From the NCBI RefSeq assembly GCF_029167375.1, contig NZ_JARFTP010000005.1, positions 1 through 64,000 of the forward strand: a stretch of DNA of 64,000 nt, read 5' to 3'. The stretch's first letter is position 1, and every line of letters starts with the position of its first letter. The notes beneath the pieces are model-generated. The model was not told the origin of the DNA, ran no database searches, and worked only from the letters and a program-made list of their open reading frames with translations. The translations under genes and the position numbers were made by a program. This stretch comes from Tsukamurella sp. 8F (GTDB lineage Bacteria; Actinomycetota; Actinomycetes; Mycobacteriales; Mycobacteriaceae). Below, one piece after another: positions 18,022-25,578 of this stretch.

Positions 18022-19062
18022 TTGAACACCTTCTCCGCAACCGTGACCCGTAGCGACGCGCTGCGTGCCGAGGTCGACGATCACCCGCGCGACTACCGCC
18101 TTTCGACCGGTGAACGGCCGACCGGGCCGCTGCACCTCGGGCACTATTTCGGCACGATCCGCGAGCGCGTCCGCCTGCACCGTCTGGGCGTCGACACCTT
18201 CGTCGTCCTGGCCGACTACCAGGTGGTGACGGACCGGGACGTGACCGGTGAGGTCCGCGCGAACGTCTACGGCGCGGTCCTCGACTACCTGGCTGCGGGT
18301 ATCGACCCGACCACCGCGACGATCTTCACCCACTCGGCCGTTCCGGCTCTGAATCAGTTGATGCTTCCGTTCCTGAGCCTCGTCACCGAGGCCGAGTTGC
18401 ACCGGAATCCGACCGTCAAGGCCGAGCACGCCGTGTCGGGCAGGGCACTGAGCGGCCTGTTGCTCACATACCCCGTGCACCAGGCGGCCGACATCCTGTT
18501 CTGCAAGGCGGGCCTGGTGCCTGTCGGCAAGGACAACCTGCCGCATGTGGAGGCGGCTCGCACCATCGCCCGGCGCTTCAACAACCGGTACGGTGAGGTC
18601 TTCCCGGAGCCGCGGCCGATGCTCACGGACGCGCCCGAGGTTCCCGGTCTGGACGGCCGCAAGATGTCCAAGAGCTACGGCAACGCCATAGCCCTGTCGA
18701 TGACCGCGGACCAGACCGCCGACGTGATCCGCCGTGCGCCGACGGACGCGGACCGGCGGATCACGTTCGATCCGGCCCGGCGGCCCGGAGTGTCGGCCCT
18801 GTTGACCACCGTCGCGCTGTGTACCGGACGGGACGAACACGCCATCGCCGACGAACTCGGCGATGGCGGCGCCGGGGCGTTGAAGCGGTTGACCACGGAT
18901 GCAGTCAACGGCCTTCTCGCCCCGCATCGCCTGCGCCGCGACGAACTCGCACGGGATCCGGATCGAGTGCGCGATGTATTGCGCGACGGGAACCGGCGCG
19001 CGGCGGTTGTCGCACGCCGCACCCTCGACGAGGTTCGGGCTGCGATGGGGACGGTGTACTGA
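18022..19062 (+). CDS. trpS: Tryptophanyl-tRNA synthetase, attenuator-controlled
   Basis: Class I synthetase charging tRNA-Trp, 346 residues. The HIGH-type motif is PTGPLHLGHY (HLGH at 38-41) and the second signature is KMSKS at 214-218. The TTG start at 18022 is fixed by AGGAG at 18011-18015. It is preceded by a Trp leader peptide and attenuator, the arrangement described for the auxiliary indolmycin-resistant TrpRS1 of Streptomyces coelicolor (from memory). This suggests an inducible second TrpRS rather than the housekeeping copy, but a second trpS is outside this window. A strong hairpin follows the stop. Confidence 0.93.
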   Translation: MNTFSATVTRSDALRAEVDDHPRDYRLSTGERPTGPLHLGHYFGTIRERVRLHRLGVDTFVVLADYQVVTDRDVTGEVRANVYGAVLDYLAAGIDPTTATIFTHSAVPALNQLMLPFLSLVTEAELHRNPTVKAEHAVSGRALSGLLLTYPVHQAADILFCKAGLVPVGKDNLPHVEAARTIARRFNNRYGEVFPEPRPMLTDAPEVPGLDGRKMSKSYGNAIALSMTADQTADVIRRAPTDADRRITFDPARRPGVSALLTTVALCTGRDEHAIADELGDGGAGALKRLTTDAVNGLLAPHRLRRDELARDPDRVRDVLRDGNRRAAVVARRTLDEVRAAMGTVY

Positions 19063-19072
19063 GGTTCGGTGA

Positions 19073-19118
19073 CCTCTGACCGTCTGCCCGCGGATCCCGT
19101 AGGGCAGACGACCAGAGG
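19073..19118. terminator. Bidirectional terminator hairpin after trpS
   Basis: A 9-bp perfect stem (19081-19089 with 19102-19110) is flanked by a further CCTCTG/CAGAGG pairing. It lies between the trpS stop and the convergent tautomerase stop (19143) and can serve both. Confidence 0.6.
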
Positions 19119-19142
19119 CGCGACCTGATCGTTCCCCTCCGG

Positions 19143-19325
19143 CTACTTGTCGGCCGTCAGCCTCCCCGCGGCGCCCCAGCTGTCGGCGGGTACCTCGTGG
19201 ATCCAGACCTGGACGGCTTCTGCGGGCATCTCGTAGGCGTCGACGAACGCGTCCGTGATCCTGCGGACCAGTTCACGCTTGAGCTCGACGCTGCGCGGGC
19301 CCTGCTGCACGGTGACGATCGGCAT
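19143..19325 (-). CDS. 4-oxalocrotonate tautomerase family protein
   Basis: 60-residue tautomerase-superfamily subunit. The mature protein would start with the catalytic Pro (MPIVTVQQG), and the single-domain length matches 4-OT enzymes that assemble as hexamers and interconvert enol and keto acids. An AAGGAG ribosome site precedes the ATG at 19325. It is divergent from a LysR gene with a palindromic LysR-type site between them, so the regulator may control it. The substrate is unknown. Confidence 0.88.
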   Translation of the reverse strand: MPIVTVQQGPRSVELKRELVRRITDAFVDAYEMPAEAVQVWIHEVPADSWGAAGRLTADK

Positions 19326-19412
19326 CTGATTCTCCTTGGTGTGGTTGATGATTCGGTCTCCAACAGTCCACACACGGAAACCGCCGTGACCAAGGCCCGA
19401 TCCGTATTCGCA

Positions 19413-19433
19413 GCGATCACCGATCGTGATCGC
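19413..19433. promoter_or_regulatory. LysR-type operator between tautomerase and lysR
   Basis: GCGATCAC, 5 nt and GTGATCGC form a perfect 21-bp interrupted palindrome containing the LysR T-N11-A signature (TCACCGATCGTGA). It is 13 bp before the LysR GTG start, fitting autoregulation and possible control of the divergent tautomerase. Confidence 0.6.
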
Positions 19434-19446
19434 GCATACTGTCGGG

Positions 19447-20319
19447 GTGGAGCTGCGGCAACTGCGGTACTTCGTCACCGTCGCGGAGGAACTGCACTTC
19501 GGCCGCGCCGCGGATCGCCTGCACATCGTCCAGGCCGCGGTGAGCCAGCAGATCCGCCGCCTGGAGCGGGACCTGGGCGTCGAACTCTTCGACCGCACAC
19601 CCCGGACGGTGCGCCTCACCGACGCGGGCAGGCTCTTCCTGCCGCAGGCTCGTGCCGTGCTGGCGGCAGAGGGCAGGGCACGTGCCTCGGTCGCACGCTT
19701 CGTGGGTGGCGCGCCCACCGCCCTACGGCTCGGGACGAGCCACGGACTCGGCGAGCACCTGGACCGGGTTCTGGACGCCCTGGTCTCGCTCGTGCCGGGG
19801 CTCAGCGTCGAACTGGTCGCGGCTGCGACGCAGGAGAGGCTCGACCGGGTTCGCGCCCACACGCTGGACGCGACCTTCGTGCGCGGCGTGGCGGACAGTC
19901 CCGAGCTCAGGCTGATCCCGCTGTGGCGGGACCGCCTCCTGGTCGCGCTGCCCGCCGCCCATCCCGCAGCCGCGGGCGACGAGATCGACCTCGCGGACCT
20001 CGCCCGGATGCCTCTGCGTATCGTCGAGCGCACCCGGAACGCGCCGCTCCACGATCTGGTGGTGGCGTCCTGTCGCGACGCGGGTTTCGAACCCGTCCTC
20101 GGGCCGCCGACCACTACTCTGCAGGACAACCTGGCCGCAATCGGCAGCAGCGACGACGCGTGGACGGTGTTCTACGAGCCCTTTGCGCACAGCGTGCGCA
20201 CCTCGCGGGTCGCCATGCGGCCGACCGCGACGCCGATCGTCATGGAGACCCTGCTCGCGGTGTCCGAGGCGAACCCGCCGCGGTACCTGGGCCAGTTGCT
20301 CCACGCATGCAGGTACTGA
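19447..20319 (+). CDS. LysR family transcriptional regulator
   Basis: 290-residue LTTR. The N-terminal winged helix-turn-helix is typical (LRQLRYFVTVAEELHFGRAA, then QAAVSQQIRRLE), joined to a periplasmic-binding-protein-like effector domain from about residue 88. I chose GTG 19447, where VELRQLRYF matches the usual LysR start; the frame is open 21 bp further, which would run through the palindrome. The effector ligand is unknown; the closest target by position is the divergent tautomerase. Confidence 0.9.
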   Translation: MELRQLRYFVTVAEELHFGRAADRLHIVQAAVSQQIRRLERDLGVELFDRTPRTVRLTDAGRLFLPQARAVLAAEGRARASVARFVGGAPTALRLGTSHGLGEHLDRVLDALVSLVPGLSVELVAAATQERLDRVRAHTLDATFVRGVADSPELRLIPLWRDRLLVALPAAHPAAAGDEIDLADLARMPLRIVERTRNAPLHDLVVASCRDAGFEPVLGPPTTTLQDNLAAIGSSDDAWTVFYEPFAHSVRTSRVAMRPTATPIVMETLLAVSEANPPRYLGQLLHACRY

Positions 20320-20326
20320 GACGCCC

Positions 20327-20683
20327 CTAGAACGCCTCCTGCTCGGTCTCGGTCATCCGGAAGTAGTCACGGGTGTAACGGACGGCCGCGGCGGCGTCGA
20401 ACGCCTTGCAGGTGAACACGATCAGCGATAGGAATCGCTGCGTCTGCCACACGTACAGGGAGATTCCGGAGTCGACGAGCGGGATGAACGCGTCGAACCC
20501 CTCGTTGCCGTTCTCGCTACGCCCCTGCGGCGCGAACACGGCGGGCTCCCCGTATGTGCGCAGATCGAGCGACCGCGGCAGGCCGAGTAGGAAGTCGCGC
20601 ACGGTCTCCTCGCCGACGTCGACCGTGAAGAACCCCTCGAGGAGTAGCCGCTGGCGGGTGATGGAGGGGGCGAGGTCTCGCAT
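20327..20683 (-). CDS. Short SpeD-like (S-adenosylmethionine decarboxylase fold) protein
   Basis: 118-residue protein with the size and motif order of the class 1b AdoMetDC proenzyme. A self-cleavage-like motif VDSGIS (Ser72) is followed after about 18 residues by FTCKAFD (Cys92), matching AESHxS...FTCG of SpeD. The usual Glu-Ser-His is Asp-Ser-Gly and the HTWPE stretch is YVWQT, so it may not make spermidine precursors. SpeD homologues with changed substrates, or uncleaved, are known. I chose ATG 20683; a TTG at 20698 is also open. No speE is adjacent. The assignment is by eye. Confidence 0.6.
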   Translation of the reverse strand: MRDLAPSITRQRLLLEGFFTVDVGEETVRDFLLGLPRSLDLRTYGEPAVFAPQGRSENGNEGFDAFIPLVDSGISLYVWQTQRFLSLIVFTCKAFDAAAAVRYTRDYFRMTETEQEAF

Positions 20684-20717
20684 GGCTGCACCGAGCAATC
20701 GGGTCGGGTTCGGGACG

Positions 20718-20789
20718 AGCCCCCGGTCGGGATCGAACCGACGACCTTCGCTTTACAAGAGCGGTGCTCTACCACTGAGCTACGGAGGC
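20718..20789 (-). tRNA. tRNA-Thr (anticodon TGT)
   Basis: A 72-nt cloverleaf on the minus strand: acceptor GCCTCCG/CGGGGGC, D-arm GCTC-AGTGGTA-GAGC, anticodon loop CTTGTAA and T-arm GTCGG-TTCGATC-CCGAC. The discriminator base is T and CCA is not encoded. It reads ACA codons. The first anticodon-stem pair (C/A) is mismatched. Confidence 0.95.
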
Positions 20790-20898
20790 GTGGCCGGCGA
20801 GCGGCCGGATCAGAGCCTAGCAGCAGCGACGGACGCCGAGCATGCCACGCTGGGAGGTGACGGCGCGACGGGGCGCCGCGCGAACGAGGCGAGGTGCG

Positions 20899-21783
20899 AT
20901 GGACTTCGAGTACGAGACCCTGGCGGTGGAGATCGACGGTGACGGCGTCGCGACGCTGACGCTGAACCGGCCGGACGCGCTCAATGCATTCGACCTGACG
21001 ATGGCGCGCGAGTTGCTGCGCTTCTTCGGCGAGGACGCATGGGACGACGGCATCCGTGCGGTCGTCGTCACCGGATCTGGCCGGGCGTTCTGCGCCGGAA
21101 TGGATCTCAGCGCCGAGGGCAACGTCTTCGGGCTCGACGAGACACTGCGCCCGACGCCGGAGGAGTTCTACGCGCACTACGACGAGGAGCCCTATCAGAC
21201 CGGCGTCCGCGACACCGGCGGCAAGGTCACGCTCGCGATCGATGCGCTTCCCAAGCCGGTCATCGCCGCTGTCAACGGCGCGGCGGTCGGGATCGGGGCC
21301 ACGATGACGCTGGCCATGGACGCGCGGCTGGCGTCGTCGAAGGCGCGGGTCGGCTTCGTCTTCGGCCGCCTGGGCATCGTCCCGGAGGCGGCGTCGACGT
21401 GGTTCCTGCCGCGCATCGTCGGGCTGGCGCAGGCCCTCGAGTGGGTCTACTCCGCCGACATCCTGGATGCCGACGAGCTGCTGCGCGGCCGGCTCGTCCG
21501 CTCGATCCACGAGCCCGACGAGCTTGTGCCGGCCGCACAGGAGCTGGCACGGAAGTGGGTGTCGGGTCGGTCGGCGACAGCGCTGGGCCTGGCGCGTCAG
21601 ATGCTGCGGCGCAACGGCGCAGCGCCGCATCCGCTGGACGCGCACCTGGCGGATTCGCTCGCGATGTACTACACGTCCATCGGCGACGGCAAGGAGGGCG
21701 TCGCCGCCTTCCTGGAGAAGCGGGATCCCGAGTACACGGGTAGCGCGTCGGAGCTGCCGCGGATCTACCCGAGCGTGCAGTAA
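20899..21783 (+). CDS. Enoyl-CoA hydratase/isomerase (crotonase) family protein
   Basis: 294-residue crotonase. Oxyanion-hole segments are GRAFCAGMDLS (near 60-70) and NGAAVGIGATM (near 128-138). The catalytic-position Glu is in GIVPEAAST. The longer length and PEAAS motif fit hydratases acting on medium or branched acyl-CoAs, but the substrate is not determinable. I chose ATG 20899 (MDFEYETL), preceded by GAGGCGAGG; the open frame runs 57 bp upstream. The GNAT gene follows after 22 bp. Confidence 0.88.
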   Translation: MDFEYETLAVEIDGDGVATLTLNRPDALNAFDLTMARELLRFFGEDAWDDGIRAVVVTGSGRAFCAGMDLSAEGNVFGLDETLRPTPEEFYAHYDEEPYQTGVRDTGGKVTLAIDALPKPVIAAVNGAAVGIGATMTLAMDARLASSKARVGFVFGRLGIVPEAASTWFLPRIVGLAQALEWVYSADILDADELLRGRLVRSIHEPDELVPAAQELARKWVSGRSATALGLARQMLRRNGAAPHPLDAHLADSLAMYYTSIGDGKEGVAAFLEKRDPEYTGSASELPRIYPSVQ

Positions 21784-21805
21784 CCGCGCGGCATATCGTT
21801 GCCGC

Positions 21806-22294
21806 ATGGAGATCCGGGACGCGACCGAGAACGACCTGCCGGCCATTCTCGCCATCTACAACGACGCTGTGGCGGATTCGACGGCGATCTGGACCGACGA
21901 GCGGTCCGATCTCGCCGGTCGTCACCGGTGGCTCGAGGAGCGTACGGCGGCGGGTTTCCCGGTGCTGGTGGCGATCGTCGACGACGCGGTGGCCGGGTAC
22001 GCGACGTTCGGCCCGTACCGTGCGAAGTCGGGGTATCGCCACACTGTTGAGAACTCGGTGTACGTGAGCGAGAACTTCTACCGCCGAGGCATTGCGGAAG
22101 CGCTGATGCGCGCGTTGATCGAGCGTGCCGAGGCGTCGGACGTCCACGTGATCGTCGCCGCGATCGAGGCAAGTAATTTAGCCTCGGTGGCGCTGCACCG
22201 CAAGCTCGAGTTCCGCGTAGTGGGGCAGATGCCCGAGGTCGGTGTCAAGTTCGGACGCTGGCTGGATCTGGTTCTGATGCAACGGATCCTGTGA
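21806..22294 (+). CDS. GNAT N-acetyltransferase (phosphinothricin/methionine-sulfone type)
   Basis: 162-residue acetyltransferase of the Pat/MnaT subgroup. It starts MEIRDATENDLPAILAIYNDAV. The acetyl-CoA loop is VYVSENFYRRGIAEAL (about 94-109), and the C-terminus has the subgroup pattern LEFRVVGQMPEVGVKFGRWLDLVLMQ. Such enzymes N-acetylate methionine sulfone or sulfoximine and phosphinothricin. The start is the first Met of the domain; the open frame extending upstream overlaps the crotonase and is discarded. Confidence 0.9.
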   Translation: MEIRDATENDLPAILAIYNDAVADSTAIWTDERSDLAGRHRWLEERTAAGFPVLVAIVDDAVAGYATFGPYRAKSGYRHTVENSVYVSENFYRRGIAEALMRALIERAEASDVHVIVAAIEASNLASVALHRKLEFRVVGQMPEVGVKFGRWLDLVLMQRIL

Positions 22295-22345
22295 GGGTAG
22301 AGTCACCCGCGTCCGATGCTGAGAACCTCGAAGGGTAAGCAACGA

Positions 22346-22987
22346 GTGAAGCTCACGAAGTATGCGCATGCCTGTGTGACCGTCGAATCCGCCGGGGCGA
22401 CCGTGCTTCTCGATCCCGGGGCCTTCAACCCGGAGCGTGCCGAACTGATGCGCGCGGCCGACGCGGTGCTCATCACGCACGATCATTTCGATCACTACGA
22501 CGCCGATGCGATCGGCACCGAGATCGCCCAGCGCCCAGGGCTGCCCGTGTATGCGCCCGAGAGCATCGCTGGGCGCGTGGACGGCGTGACCGCGGTGTGG
22601 ACGGGCGACGAGTTCACGGTCGGCGCGATCTCCGTCCGCGTCTATGTCCAGCCCCACGCCTTCATCTATGCCGACCAGCCGCAGACCCCGAACGCGGCCT
22701 TCCTGCTCACGGCCGACGGCACGTCCGTCTACCACCCCGGCGATACGTACTTCGTGCCCGACGCCGCCGTCGACACGCTGCTCGTGCCCACCAGCGGGCC
22801 GTGGACCAAACTCGGCGAGGCCGTCCAGTTCGTCGTCGACGTGAGTCCGCGCAGGGCGATCCAGATCCACGAGTACCTCGCGAGCGAGCTGGGCCGGCAG
22901 GTGTCCGACAAGTACCTGGACGCGAGCGGCGGCTTCACGAACGTACCGTTCTCATCGCTCGCCGACGGGGCCTCCGTCGAGCTGTAG
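22346..22987 (+). CDS. MBL-fold metal-dependent hydrolase
   Basis: 213-residue metallo-beta-lactamase-fold protein of the UlaG-like branch. The metal motif is THDHFDHYD (residues 48-56), and a second metal patch is PHAFIY/HPGDTYF. The C-terminal QIHEYLAS segment is also typical of that branch. I chose GTG 22346 (VKLTKYAHACV), which matches family N-termini and has AAGGG upstream. The substrate is unknown; phosphodiester or lactone hydrolysis are the family options. Confidence 0.88.
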   Translation: MKLTKYAHACVTVESAGATVLLDPGAFNPERAELMRAADAVLITHDHFDHYDADAIGTEIAQRPGLPVYAPESIAGRVDGVTAVWTGDEFTVGAISVRVYVQPHAFIYADQPQTPNAAFLLTADGTSVYHPGDTYFVPDAAVDTLLVPTSGPWTKLGEAVQFVVDVSPRRAIQIHEYLASELGRQVSDKYLDASGGFTNVPFSSLADGASVEL

Positions 22988-23053
22988 AGCGCGCTGCGTT
23001 GCGCGGCGACGACCTCCGGCGCCCGCGTCGTCCCCGGTCGCGCCCGCCGGGGA

Positions 23054-23521
23054 TCAGATCAGGTCGCGCGGGCGCACGTGGTGGTGGGAGAGGATCGAGA
23101 CCCGATTGAACGAGTTGATCGTGATGGCCGTCCAGATCGCGGCGGACATCTGCTCTTCGGTGAATATGTCGCCCGCCGAATCGTAGGCGAGGTCTGCGCA
23201 GTGATCGGGCAGGGTCGTCACCAGTTCGGCGATCTCCAGGAGTGCGCACGACGCCTCGTCGTACAGGTCGCGTGCGTCGCGCCAGGCCGGTAGCACGGCG
23301 AGTTGTTGTGCGGTGACGCCGGCCTTCAGCGCGCGTCCGGTGTGCAGCGACAGACAGAAGGCGCAGCGGTTGATCTGTGAACAGCGCACGTTCAGCAGCT
23401 CGATCTGTGCCCGCGTGAATCCCGCAGCCTCGGCTGCGGCAGTGGCCTCGTCGGACGCCGCGACGAACCGGTGGTAGATGCCCGGGTGCGCCTTGTCGAT
23501 GGCCGCTCTGCTCGCTGGCAT
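23054..23521 (-). CDS. AhpD/carboxymuconolactone decarboxylase family protein
   Basis: 155-residue all-helical protein. The CAFCLSLHTGRAL segment (residues 53-65) carries the CxxC-x3-H active site of AhpD-type alkylhydroperoxidases, so a peroxidase or disulfide-relay role is likely. It is divergent from a pirin gene (starts 20 bp apart). The adjacent gene could share redox-linked control, but no operator is obvious. Confidence 0.88.
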   Translation of the reverse strand: MPASRAAIDKAHPGIYHRFVAASDEATAAAEAAGFTRAQIELLNVRCSQINRCAFCLSLHTGRALKAGVTAQQLAVLPAWRDARDLYDEASCALLEIAELVTTLPDHCADLAYDSAGDIFTEEQMSAAIWTAITINSFNRVSILSHHHVRPRDLI

Positions 23522-23540
23522 GACCTGTAGGCTAGCTCAC

Positions 23541-24521
23541 GTGAGCAACGTCGAGCCCCGCCCCGGGGAGATGACGTGCGGAGCGGGGACTGCCGCCGGC
23601 GGAGTCGAGGTGATCGAGGCTCGCGACGTGCCCCTGGGAGGGCCGCGCGCCATGACGGTGCATCGCACACTTCCGACGCGTGACCGCAGCATGATCGGTG
23701 CGTGGTGCTTCGCCGACCACTACGGCCCCGACACCGTCGAGGCCACCGGCGGAATGAATGTGCCACCACATCCGCACACCGGTTTACAGACCGTCAGTTG
23801 GCTTTTCGTCGGCGAGATCGAGCATCGTGACAGTGCAGGCGTGCACGCCATGGTGCTCCCGGGCGAGCTCAACCTGATGTCCGCCGGCCGCGGTATCAGT
23901 CACTCGGAGGTCTCCACGCCGGGGACCGATGTACTGCACGGTGTCCAGCTTTGGGTTGCGCTTCCCGACGCGGCGCGCAACGGCCGCAACGGTTTCCAGC
24001 ACCACGCCCCGAGCCCGATCCGGATCGGGGACGCTACCGCCTACGTCTTCGTCGGATCCGTCGCCGGCGCGTCGTCCCCGGTCGAGACAGCGACGCCGCT
24101 GCTCGGCGCCGAGGTGCACATACCCGGCGGCGCGGAGGTCGACCTCGACGTCGACCCGGCCTACGAGCACGGCGTGCTCCTCGATACGGATGCACTGGTG
24201 CTCGACGGAACTCCGCTGCGCAGGGGCGATCTCGGCTACGTCGGGACCGGGCGCTCGTCGCTGCACCTGGAGAATCCCGCGTCGACCACTGCGCGCGTGA
24301 TCCTGCTCGGCGGAACGCCTTTCGAGGAGGACATAGTGATGTGGTGGAACTTCGTGGGCCGTACGCACGAGGAGATCGTCGAGTACCGCGCGGCTTGGGA
24401 GGCGCGCGACGAGCGCCCCGGCAGGTTCGGCACCGTCGGGGGTTGGGCCCCCGAGGATGCGCTGCCGGCTCCGCCGCTGCCGAGCACCCACTTGAAACCC
24501 CGCAGAAGGAGGAATTCATGA
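23541..24521 (+). CDS. Pirin family protein
   Basis: 326-residue bicupin. The N-terminal cupin has the pirin metal ligands: HPHTGLQTV supplies two His, then HRDSAG supplies the third, and SAGRGISHSE supplies Glu. The C-terminal cupin is at about 210-300. Some bacterial pirins are quercetin 2,3-dioxygenases and others act as redox-linked regulators. I chose GTG 23541, as an earlier in-frame start would overlap the divergent AhpD gene. The stop overlaps the next ATG (ATGA). Confidence 0.88.
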   Translation: MSNVEPRPGEMTCGAGTAAGGVEVIEARDVPLGGPRAMTVHRTLPTRDRSMIGAWCFADHYGPDTVEATGGMNVPPHPHTGLQTVSWLFVGEIEHRDSAGVHAMVLPGELNLMSAGRGISHSEVSTPGTDVLHGVQLWVALPDAARNGRNGFQHHAPSPIRIGDATAYVFVGSVAGASSPVETATPLLGAEVHIPGGAEVDLDVDPAYEHGVLLDTDALVLDGTPLRRGDLGYVGTGRSSLHLENPASTTARVILLGGTPFEEDIVMWWNFVGRTHEEIVEYRAAWEARDERPGRFGTVGGWAPEDALPAPPLPSTHLKPRRRRNS

Positions 24522-24835
24522 GCGAGACCGTCACGCTCAACGAGGGCGAGCACCGGTACGAGATCGCGGTCGACGGCGAGCTCGCCGGCTTCACCGTATT
24601 CAAAGACCGGGAGCAGCAGCGCATCTTCTACCACACCGAGGTCTTCCCGAAGTTCGGTGGGCGGGGCCTGAGTTCCACTCTCGTCACCGGCGCCCTCGAC
24701 GATGTCCGGGCGAGAGGTCTACGCGCCGTCCCGGTCTGCCCATTGGTCGCCGGGTTCCTGAGTAAGCACTCCGAGTACGACGACATCGCCGACCCGGTTA
24801 CCGGCGACGTGCTCGTGTACCTGCGGAAGGCCTAG
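24518..24835 (+). CDS. GNAT-like small acetyltransferase (COG2388 type)
   Basis: 105-residue single-domain protein of the YjdJ/COG2388 group. It has a GGRGLSSTLVTGAL acetyl-CoA loop (about 49-62) and a CPLVAGFLSKHSEY C-terminal segment. An AAGGAGG ribosome site at 24507-24513 lies inside the end of the pirin gene, and the ATG overlaps the pirin stop (ATGA), so the two are co-translated. The substrate is unknown; the N-terminal beta strands resemble those of proteins that modify small amines. Confidence 0.85.
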   Translation: MSETVTLNEGEHRYEIAVDGELAGFTVFKDREQQRIFYHTEVFPKFGGRGLSSTLVTGALDDVRARGLRAVPVCPLVAGFLSKHSEYDDIADPVTGDVLVYLRKA

Positions 24836-25578
24836 TAGTCGTACTGGTTTCGCGGAACGGGGACCTCGCGCCACGACGCCACCTTCGCGGTCGGCGTGTA
24901 CATGTTGTTCCGTGTCGCGGTGCCCGGGACCAGCCGCACCACGGCCGTCACCCATGAGCCTGGCCGGGCGGTCACGTGATCTCCCTGCAGGGACACTAGG
25001 ATCGTCCGCGCGTCCGCGACGCAGCACCAGATCATCAAGCGGCCCATCAATACCTGCGACCCGCGGCGCTGTACGAAGCCCGTCAGTGTGACGTCGCGAT
25101 GGTCGAGTGCGCCGGTCGAATCGCTCACCGCGCGGTCCTGGAAGTCGAACAGCGACATGGCCGGCGCCGCCCCCGACGGTAGCGGCGGGAACGCCCGCAT
25201 GTCCGCCGGTTCGGCGGAGGCGACGGACACCGTCGACGCGGCGTCTGCGCCCAGCGGCGGTGGGGCGGCGAACAGCAGGAGCAGAACCGGCACGACCAGT
25301 ACCCACGCGACCCGCGTGGCGCCGTGTGCGTGTCCGTGCGGATGACCATGGTCCGCAGGCGAATCGCCGGGGTCGGGGTCGTTCCAATCCTCGACCTGCA
25401 TCGAACGCACGTCCTCCGCCATCCCGCTCACCGCGAGCAGGCAGATGACCAGTCCCGACGCCAGCAGGAACCAGAACATCACGGGCCGTACGTAGTTCAG
25501 ATAGGTCCCCGTGCCGGCGGCCAGTAGCACGGCCGACCCGAACAGGAGTAGCAGCAGGTTCTGCGCGCGGGTGCTCAT
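24832..25578 (-). CDS. TIGR03943/UPF0703 putative permease subunit (YcgQ-like)
   Basis: 248-residue membrane protein with two N-terminal helices (about 8-56), a His-rich segment DHGHPHGHAHG (about 80-90), a third helix (about 97-115) and a C-terminal DUF1980-like domain with the MIWCCVADA motif. The partner is the UPF0718 permease encoded just upstream, overlapping by 4 bp. The His-rich loop suggests transition-metal binding. B. subtilis ycgQ/ycgR are the same pair. The 3' end overlaps the convergent GNAT gene by 4 bp. Confidence 0.82.
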   Translation of the reverse strand: MSTRAQNLLLLLFGSAVLLAAGTGTYLNYVRPVMFWFLLASGLVICLLAVSGMAEDVRSMQVEDWNDPDPGDSPADHGHPHGHAHGATRVAWVLVVPVLLLLFAAPPPLGADAASTVSVASAEPADMRAFPPLPSGAAPAMSLFDFQDRAVSDSTGALDHRDVTLTGFVQRRGSQVLMGRLMIWCCVADARTILVSLQGDHVTARPGSWVTAVVRLVPGTATRNNMYTPTAKVASWREVPVPRNQYDY

